In this document: piece by piece, positions 36,053-42,220 of the stretch | How positions within the stretch are numbered: position 1 is the first letter of the stretch | Layout: each line of letters opens with the position of its first letter | Assembly (NCBI GenBank): GCA_030066175.1 | Contig: JASJCC010000005.1 | Location: 1-42,220, forward strand | From: Paracoccaceae bacterium | Lineage (GTDB): Bacteria > Pseudomonadota > Alphaproteobacteria > Rhodobacterales > Rhodobacteraceae | DNA: 42,220 bases | Reading direction: 5' to 3' | The notes under the pieces: generated by a model | What the model saw: the letters and a program-made list of their open reading frames with translations, nothing else | Told to the model about the DNA's origin: nothing | The model's database searches: none | Translations under genes and position numbers: made by a program

Positions 36053-37735
36053 ATGACGACCGAGCTGAACCAGCTAGACCTGACCATCGGCCTGATCGGT
36101 GGTCTGGCGCTGTTTTTGTTCGGCATGGACATCATGACCCGAGCGCTCAAGCAGGTGGCCGGGTCGTCGATGAAAACGATCCTCGCCCGGATGACCGGCA
36201 ACCGCTTTCTGGGGCTGATCGCCGGGGCGTCCGTCACAGCAATCATCCAGTCTTCGTCGATCACCACGGTGCTGTTGGTCGGGTTCATCTCGGCCGGGCT
36301 GATGACCTCCGCCCAAAGCGTGGCGGTCATCCTTGGCGCCAATATCGGCACCACGATCACCGCGCAGATCCTTGCCTTCAAGGTCGCGGCCCTCGCGCTG
36401 CCGGTGCTGTCGCTAGGGTTTTTCATCTCGCTGATCGCGCGGCGCAAGGTGTTGCGCGAATACGGCCGGATCATCCTGGGCCTCGGCATGGTGTTTTATG
36501 GCATGGCGATCATGAGCGACGCGATGAAGCCGCTCCGCGACTACGCGCCGTTTCTGCAGTTCATGCTGTCGCTCGACAATGTGGTGTTGGCCGCGCTTGT
36601 GGGAGCAGGCTTTACCGCGTTGGTGCAGTCGTCTTCGGCCACCACCGGTATTCTGATTGTCATGGCCGGTCAGGGGCTGATTTCGTTGGAGTCCGCAGTG
36701 GCGCTGGCCCTGGGCGCCAATATCGGCACCTGCGTCACCGCCCTTCTGGCCTGTATCGGTAACCCGCGTGAGGCTGTGCGCGCCGCCCTTGTGCACACGT
36801 TTTTCAACGTCGCAGGCGTGCTGATCTGGATTGGCCTGGTGGATCAGCTGGCGATGATCGCGCGTATGATCTCGCCCACCGACCTGGCCACCGAAGGTGC
36901 CGGGATCCCGCGGCAGCTGGCCAATGTGCACACGTTTTTCAACGTCGCCAATGCGCTGCTCTTTGTCGGGTTTACCAAGCAGATCACCTGGCTGGTGGAA
37001 TGGGTGGTGCCTGACCGTGCCGAACCGAAAGAGCCGGAATTCGCGGCCAAGCATCTGGACCCGAAATTCCTTGATGTGCCGGCCTTTGCCATCGATGCCG
37101 TACGGCTTGAGGTGCTGCATCTGGGACAGCTTTTGCAGTCGCTGGTGGCGCAGGCGATCCCGACGCTGACCACCGGCAGCCCGCTGGATATCGACCGGGT
37201 CAGGGTCATGGACCGACCCATCGACCTGCTGCACCGCGAGATTGTCGGCTATATCCGCCAGATCAGCCTGCGCAGCCTGCCGTCGGATCAATCGGCGCTG
37301 CTCGTCGGGCTGATCCGCATCGCAAACGATATGGAGCATATCGGTGATATGGTGTCGGTCGGCATGGTGGAATCCGCCCGCAAGCGGATCGAGGAAAACG
37401 TCATCGTCAGCCCGACCACCGAAGCGGTGCTGGAAGAGCTTCATGCCGAGGTGATGCAGGCGCTACACGGGGTTTTACAGGCGCTGGACTCGCAGGACCC
37501 GAACGTCGCCGAAGAGGTGCGCCGGATGAAGGCCGGGTTCTCGACGCTGATCGAAGAGGTTGCCAGCCATCAGGCCGAACGCCTGCGTGCCGAAGAGCCG
37601 CGCCGCCTGCACACCTATTCTCGGGAAATCGAGCTGAGCGAAACGCTTGAGGACATTTTTCGCATCCTGCGCCGCATCGCCCGAAGCGAGATCGACATCT
37701 TTACCAAACCCGCCAAACCCAAATCCGCGGCCTGA
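36053..37735 (+). CDS. Na/Pi cotransporter family protein with C-terminal PhoU-like domain
   Basis: Two repeats GASVTAIIQSSSITTVLLVGF and GAGFTALVQSSSATTGILIVMAGQG; ALGANIGTCVTALLA; C-terminal helical PhoU-like region. Confidence 0.93.
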   Translation: MTTELNQLDLTIGLIGGLALFLFGMDIMTRALKQVAGSSMKTILARMTGNRFLGLIAGASVTAIIQSSSITTVLLVGFISAGLMTSAQSVAVILGANIGTTITAQILAFKVAALALPVLSLGFFISLIARRKVLREYGRIILGLGMVFYGMAIMSDAMKPLRDYAPFLQFMLSLDNVVLAALVGAGFTALVQSSSATTGILIVMAGQGLISLESAVALALGANIGTCVTALLACIGNPREAVRAALVHTFFNVAGVLIWIGLVDQLAMIARMISPTDLATEGAGIPRQLANVHTFFNVANALLFVGFTKQITWLVEWVVPDRAEPKEPEFAAKHLDPKFLDVPAFAIDAVRLEVLHLGQLLQSLVAQAIPTLTTGSPLDIDRVRVMDRPIDLLHREIVGYIRQISLRSLPSDQSALLVGLIRIANDMEHIGDMVSVGMVESARKRIEENVIVSPTTEAVLEELHAEVMQALHGVLQALDSQDPNVAEEVRRMKAGFSTLIEEVASHQAERLRAEEPRRLHTYSREIELSETLEDIFRILRRIARSEIDIFTKPAKPKSAA

Positions 37736-37803
37736 CCCGATTTCGGGAATTGCGCGCGGGGGTGTAGACTGGATTTGGCACCATATTAAAGGAGGCCACC
37801 GAC

Positions 37804-38619
37804 ATGTCCAGCGACACACAAGAAAAACCCGCGAAAGTGTCGGAAAAAGCCTATCTGCACGAGCTGGCGCGGCTGCAGATCGAGCTGGTGAAGATGCAGG
37901 AATGGGTCCGCGCCACCGGTCACCGCATCGCCATTGTCTTTGAGGGCCGCGACGCGGCCGGCAAGGGGGGGACGATCAAGCGGATCACCGAGGCGCTGAA
38001 CCCGCGGATTTGCCAGGTGGTCGCCCTGCCCGCCCCCACCGAACGCGAAAAGACCCAGTGGTATTTCCAGCGTTACGCCGCCCACCTGCCCGCCGCGGGT
38101 GAGATCGTGATCTTTGACCGCTCCTGGTACAACCGCGCGGGTGTCGAGCGGGTGATGGGGTTTTGTACCGACAACGAATATCGCGAGTTTCTGCGCAGCT
38201 GCCCGGAGTTCGAACGCATGCTGGTGCGTTCAGGCATCCAGCTGATCAAATACTGGTTTTCGGTCAGTGACGAAGAACAGGAACGCCGCTTTCAGAAGCG
38301 TCTGAACGACCCAACCAAGCAGTGGAAGCTCAGCCCGATGGATCTGGAAAGCCGCAAACGCTGGGTGGATTATTCGCGCGCCAAGGACGTGATGTTCAAT
38401 CACACCGATATCAAGCAGGCGCCGTGGCACGTGGTCGACTCCGACGTCAAGAAACACGCCAGGCTGAACTGCATCAGCCATCTGCTGTCGCTGGTGCCCT
38501 ATCAGGACGTGCCCGCCGAACCCATCGTGCTGGAGGACCGGCCCACCCAGCGCGGCTATGTCCGGCCGCCGATGGACGATCAGGAATTCGTGCCTGAGGT
38601 GCATCGCAAGCTGCTGTAA
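37804..38619 (+). CDS. ppk2: Polyphosphate kinase 2 (single-domain)
   Basis: IAIVFEGRDAAGKGGTIKRI (Walker A), FDRSWYNRAGVERVMGF (Walker B/lid), RFQKRLNDPTKQWKLSPMDLESRKRW. AAAGGAGG SD. Confidence 0.94.
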   Translation: MSSDTQEKPAKVSEKAYLHELARLQIELVKMQEWVRATGHRIAIVFEGRDAAGKGGTIKRITEALNPRICQVVALPAPTEREKTQWYFQRYAAHLPAAGEIVIFDRSWYNRAGVERVMGFCTDNEYREFLRSCPEFERMLVRSGIQLIKYWFSVSDEEQERRFQKRLNDPTKQWKLSPMDLESRKRWVDYSRAKDVMFNHTDIKQAPWHVVDSDVKKHARLNCISHLLSLVPYQDVPAEPIVLEDRPTQRGYVRPPMDDQEFVPEVHRKLL

Positions 38620-38650
38620 CGCGCCTCGGCTTTTGCCCGTCGTTAGACCT

Positions 38651-41395
38651 ATGTCAAATCCCGCACGTCGCGCTGCCCGTAAGGTGCTGGAAAACAGACG
38701 GGACAGTCGGCATATGGCGGAATTGCATACCGGGTCGCTCCGGCAGGCGATGGACGTGCTGGAAACGAACGAGAACGGTTTGACGGAAACCGAGGCGCGG
38801 GCGCGCCTGGAGCGTTTTGGCACCAATGAACTGACCGTGGGCAAACAAACGCCCGAGCTGATCAAGTTCCTGCTGCAATTCAAGAATTTCTTTGCCCTGT
38901 TGCTGATCTTTGGTGGGGTTCTTGCGCTGACGGCAGAACGGCTCGATCCCGGGCAAGGCAATCTTTACATCGCCATTGCCCTCTTGGCGGTGGTGTTTCT
39001 GAACGCGGCCTTCACCTACCTGCAGGAACACCAGAGCGAAAAGATCATGGAAGGCTTCCGCAAGATGCTGCCTTCGATGATCACCGCTTTGCGCGATGGC
39101 AGCCCGCGCGAGATTGCCGCCGAAGAGCTGGTGCCCGGCGATGTCATCATCCTCAACGAAGGGGACCGTGTGCCCGCCGATGGCCGCCTGATCGCCGCCA
39201 AGGAGCTGCGGGTCGACAACTCGAGCCTGACGGGCGAAAGCGAACCGCAACTTTTGGACGCCGGCAAATCGGCCGACCGAGTGCTGGAAAGCCCCAACAT
39301 GGTGTTTTCCGGCAGTCTGGTCGCCAATGGCGAAGGCCATGTGGTGGTGTCGGCAACGGGGATGCAGACCCAGATCGGCTCGATCGTCGAGCTGACGAAA
39401 TCCACCGACGCGGCTGAAACCCCGATCCACAAAGAGCTGAAGTATTTCATCCAGGTGATCAGCGCGATTGCCATTGTGCTGGGGGTGTCGTTCTTTGCGA
39501 TCTCGGTCCTGATTGGCAACAACGTCATCGCCAGCCTGATCTTTGCCATCGGGATCATCGTGGCCAACGTGCCCGAAGGGTTGTTGCCCACCGTGACGCT
39601 CAGCCTGACCATGGCGAGCCGCCGGATGGCACAGAAGAACGCCCTGATCAAGAACCTGGAAAGCGTTGAGACGCTGGGCTCAACCACGGTGATCTGCACC
39701 GACAAGACCGGCACGCTGACGCAGAACCGGCTGGCGGTGAACACCGTGGTTGTGGGGCTGCAAAGCTATGCCGCGAATGATGCGTCGCTGCCTGGCGATC
39801 CTCGGCTGAACGATCTGCTGCACGTCATGGCGGTGTGCAACAACGCCTATTTGACCGAGGAGGGTTTTGCCGGCGATGCGACCGATGGGGCGCTGCTGCT
39901 CTTTGCCAACCCGCTGATCGATCTCGACGCGGCGCGCCGGGTCGAGGAGATTGCCGAACAGCCCTTCAACTCGATGACCAAGCGGATGGTCGTTTTGACC
40001 GATGCCGGCGACGGGCCGGTCGCCAGCCTGAAAGGCGCGCCCGAGGTGGTACTGGACATGTGCGACCACATCGCTCTGAACGGCGAAGTGCTGCCGCTGA
40101 CGCCGGAACGCCGGGCCGAGGTGATAGACGCCTATCGCGATCTGGCTGCGCGCGGCGAACGCGGCCTCGGGTTTGCCCATCGCAGCGCCCCGCGCGGGCC
40201 GATCCCCGAGGATGGCTACACCTTCCTGGGTCTCTCCGGCATGATCGATCCGCCCCGCCCCGAGGTACCCGCTGCTTTGGACAAGTGTCGCTCTGCCGGG
40301 ATCCGGGTGATCATGCTGACCGGCGATTTTGGCCTCACCGCCAAAAGCATCGCGCAACAGATCGGGCTGATGTCGTCGACCGGCCGGGTGGTGCAGGGCG
40401 ATGAGCTGGCTGAGATGTCGGATGACGATCTGCAACGCGTCCTGCAGGACGAACCGGAAATCATCTTTGCCCGCATCGCGCCGGCGCAAAAGCTGCAGGT
40501 GGTGCAGGCGCTGCAAGCTTTGGGGCATATCGTGACCGTGACCGGCGACGGGGTGAACGACGCCCCTGCGCTGAAGAACGCCGATATGGGTGTCGCCATG
40601 GGCAAGAGCGGCACCGAGGTCGCCAAGGAAGCGTCGAACATGGTGCTGATGGATGACAACTTTGCCACCATCGTGAGTGCTGTCGAAGAGGGCCGGACCA
40701 TCTTTGACAACATCAAGAAGTTCATCGCATACATCCTGACCTCGAACATCCCGGAAATCCTGCCCTTCATCGCCTATGTGCTGCTGGACATTCCTCTACC
40801 GCTGACGGTGATCCTGATCCTGTCGATTGACCTCGGCACCGACATCCTGCCGGCCTTGGGGCTGGGGGCCGAGCGGCCCGAGACAGACGTGATGAAACGC
40901 GCGCCGCGGCCGCGGGGGGAACGGCTGCTGAGCCGCAACCTCTTGTTCATGAGCTACGGCATCGTCGGCATGGCGCAGGCGGCGGCGGGGTTTTTTACCT
41001 ATTTCACCATCCTTTACAGCGGCGGTTGGGAATGGGGGCAGGATCTGGCCAATTCCGATCCGCTCTATCGCACTGCAATCACCGGGTTCTTTGCCTCGAT
41101 CATCATCTGCCAGATCGCCGATGTGATCATCTGCCGAACCCGAACGCAGAGCCTGTTAACGGTTGGGCTCTTCAGCAACCGGCTGGTGCTGGTGGGCATC
41201 GCGGCCGAGCTGCTGCTCCTGTTCGGGATTTCCTACATCCCGGCGTTCAACACGTTCTTCGGCACAGCACCTTTGGAGCTGTGGCATCTGGGCCTGTCGG
41301 TGCCTTTCGCCATCGCGATCCTGTTAGGGGACGAGCTGCGCCGGGTGTTCGTGCGGCGCGAGAACGGGTTTGTGCTGCGCTGGCTGACGTGGTGA
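38651..41395 (+). CDS. Cation-transporting P-type ATPase, P2-type (IIC-like)
   Basis: 914 aa from ATG 38651; TGESEPQ, NVPEGLLPTVTLSLTMASRRMAQKNALIKNLESVETLGSTTVICTDKTGTLTQNRLAV, VTGDGVNDAPALKNADMGVAMG. Confidence 0.93.
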   Translation: MSNPARRAARKVLENRRDSRHMAELHTGSLRQAMDVLETNENGLTETEARARLERFGTNELTVGKQTPELIKFLLQFKNFFALLLIFGGVLALTAERLDPGQGNLYIAIALLAVVFLNAAFTYLQEHQSEKIMEGFRKMLPSMITALRDGSPREIAAEELVPGDVIILNEGDRVPADGRLIAAKELRVDNSSLTGESEPQLLDAGKSADRVLESPNMVFSGSLVANGEGHVVVSATGMQTQIGSIVELTKSTDAAETPIHKELKYFIQVISAIAIVLGVSFFAISVLIGNNVIASLIFAIGIIVANVPEGLLPTVTLSLTMASRRMAQKNALIKNLESVETLGSTTVICTDKTGTLTQNRLAVNTVVVGLQSYAANDASLPGDPRLNDLLHVMAVCNNAYLTEEGFAGDATDGALLLFANPLIDLDAARRVEEIAEQPFNSMTKRMVVLTDAGDGPVASLKGAPEVVLDMCDHIALNGEVLPLTPERRAEVIDAYRDLAARGERGLGFAHRSAPRGPIPEDGYTFLGLSGMIDPPRPEVPAALDKCRSAGIRVIMLTGDFGLTAKSIAQQIGLMSSTGRVVQGDELAEMSDDDLQRVLQDEPEIIFARIAPAQKLQVVQALQALGHIVTVTGDGVNDAPALKNADMGVAMGKSGTEVAKEASNMVLMDDNFATIVSAVEEGRTIFDNIKKFIAYILTSNIPEILPFIAYVLLDIPLPLTVILILSIDLGTDILPALGLGAERPETDVMKRAPRPRGERLLSRNLLFMSYGIVGMAQAAAGFFTYFTILYSGGWEWGQDLANSDPLYRTAITGFFASIIICQIADVIICRTRTQSLLTVGLFSNRLVLVGIAAELLLLFGISYIPAFNTFFGTAPLELWHLGLSVPFAIAILLGDELRRVFVRRENGFVLRWLTW

Positions 41396-41522
41396 GTAGC
41401 CGCGCCATCGCCGGGCCGCGGTGCGGCGAAACTACCTTCGATGTGTGCGATTTATTCCTGCCACTGGCGCGCTAGTTTCAGTCGGAGTGCCCACGTCACC
41501 CAATCGCCGTGCCGGGGGGCGG

Positions 41523-41554
41523 CGTCATGCCCGAGGCATGCCTTCAGCATGACG
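41523..41554. terminator. Hairpin between convergent genes, possible bidirectional terminator
   Basis: cgtcatgc (41523-41530) pairs perfectly with gcatgacg (41547-41554); between the P-type ATPase and TRAP gene 3' ends. Confidence 0.4.
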
Positions 41555-41587
41555 ATGGCGCGGTGGCCTGCGGCCTTGATTCCGCGC

Positions 41588-42220
41588 CTACAAAGACGGC
41601 AGCCACAACGCGATTTGTGGAAAGGCAATCAGCAGCGCCACCAACAGCAGCGAACAGCCGATGAACGGGAAGGCCGAGGTGTAGATCTCGCGCATCGTCG
41701 TACCGGGCGGCGCCACCCCTTTCATCACAAAGAGTAAGAGCCCAAAGGGCGGCGTGGTGAAACTGATCTCCAAGGCCAGCAGCATGATCAGCCCAAACCA
41801 GACCAGATCGAAATCCAGCGTTGCGGCCAGCGGGAAAAAGATCGGCACGGTCAGGAGCATGATCGAGATCTGCTCCATGAACATGCCCAGAAGCAACAGC
41901 ACCGCGAACATCACCATCAGCATGGCCAGCGGTGCCAGTTCAAACGAAATCGCCCAGTTGACCAGCCCGCGCGAGGCGCCGGAAAAGGCCAAGAGCTGGC
42001 TGAACGTGGCCGAGCCGAAGACGATCAGGTAGGCCATGAGCGTCACGCGTAGCGCGCCTCGGATCGAGGCCTTGAGCGCGTCCCAGGTCAGGCAACGGTA
42101 GAACACGGCCAGGACCAGCACTCCCAAAGCACCAAAGGCGGCAGCCTCAGATGGGGTTACGATCCCGTTGATCATCATCACGACGATCACGACCATCAGG
42201 CCGATCATTGGGATCACGTC
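41588..42220 (-). CDS. TRAP transporter large permease (DctM-like), partial (5' end off window)
   Basis: INGIVTPSEAAAFGALGVLVLAVFYRCLTW; LEISFTTPPFGLLLFVMKGVAPPGTTMREIY; open to the right edge. Confidence 0.9.
   Translation of the reverse strand, partial: DVIPMIGLMVVIVVMMINGIVTPSEAAAFGALGVLVLAVFYRCLTWDALKASIRGALRVTLMAYLIVFGSATFSQLLAFSGASRGLVNWAISFELAPLAMLMVMFAVLLLLGMFMEQISIMLLTVPIFFPLAATLDFDLVWFGLIMLLALEISFTTPPFGLLLFVMKGVAPPGTTMREIYTSAFPFIGCSLLLVALLIAFPQIALWLPSL

Noticed and set aside
1-42220. CRISPR arrays, rRNA/tRNA genes, transposases
   Set aside because: None seen on reading either strand; no regularly spaced repeats or transposase-like ORFs.

Overview
The window looks like a high-GC alphaproteobacterial chromosome segment (Rhodobacterales-like by protein flavour; this is inference). 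No rRNA, tRNA, CRISPR array or transposase was recognised. From left to right it contains: (1) the 5' part of a large type I PKS on the minus strand, running off the left edge, with domain order KS-AT-KR-DH; (2) a polysaccharide block with a flippase, two glycosyltransferases and a large secreted hydrolase-like protein with RTX repeats; (3) leuA, preceded by an unannotated 28-codon Leu-rich leader peptide with mutually exclusive RNA pairings, a candidate attenuator; (4) a serine hydrolase coupled to an outer-membrane beta-barrel; (5) a lower-GC accessory island (~16.4-22.0 kb) with a caspase-fold protease coupled to an HTH-like/DUF4384-like protein, divergent from a small secreted Cys-rich protein, a ~595-aa membrane protein of unknown family and a YbjQ-like protein overlapping it; (6) ggt, a hydroxyacid dehydrogenase, an SH3-like protein, a Hint-domain protein and an LpxR-like protein; (7) a ugd/kdsD/kdsB/kdsA/phosphohexomutase cluster; (8) an FeS-type photolyase with an SDR; (9) a Na/Pi cotransporter with a short upstream ORF and FNR-like box, then PPK2 and a P2C-like P-type ATPase; (10) a partial TRAP large permease. 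The best candidates for undescribed biology are the caspase-centred island and the leuA leader. All family calls come from reading motifs; no searches were run.
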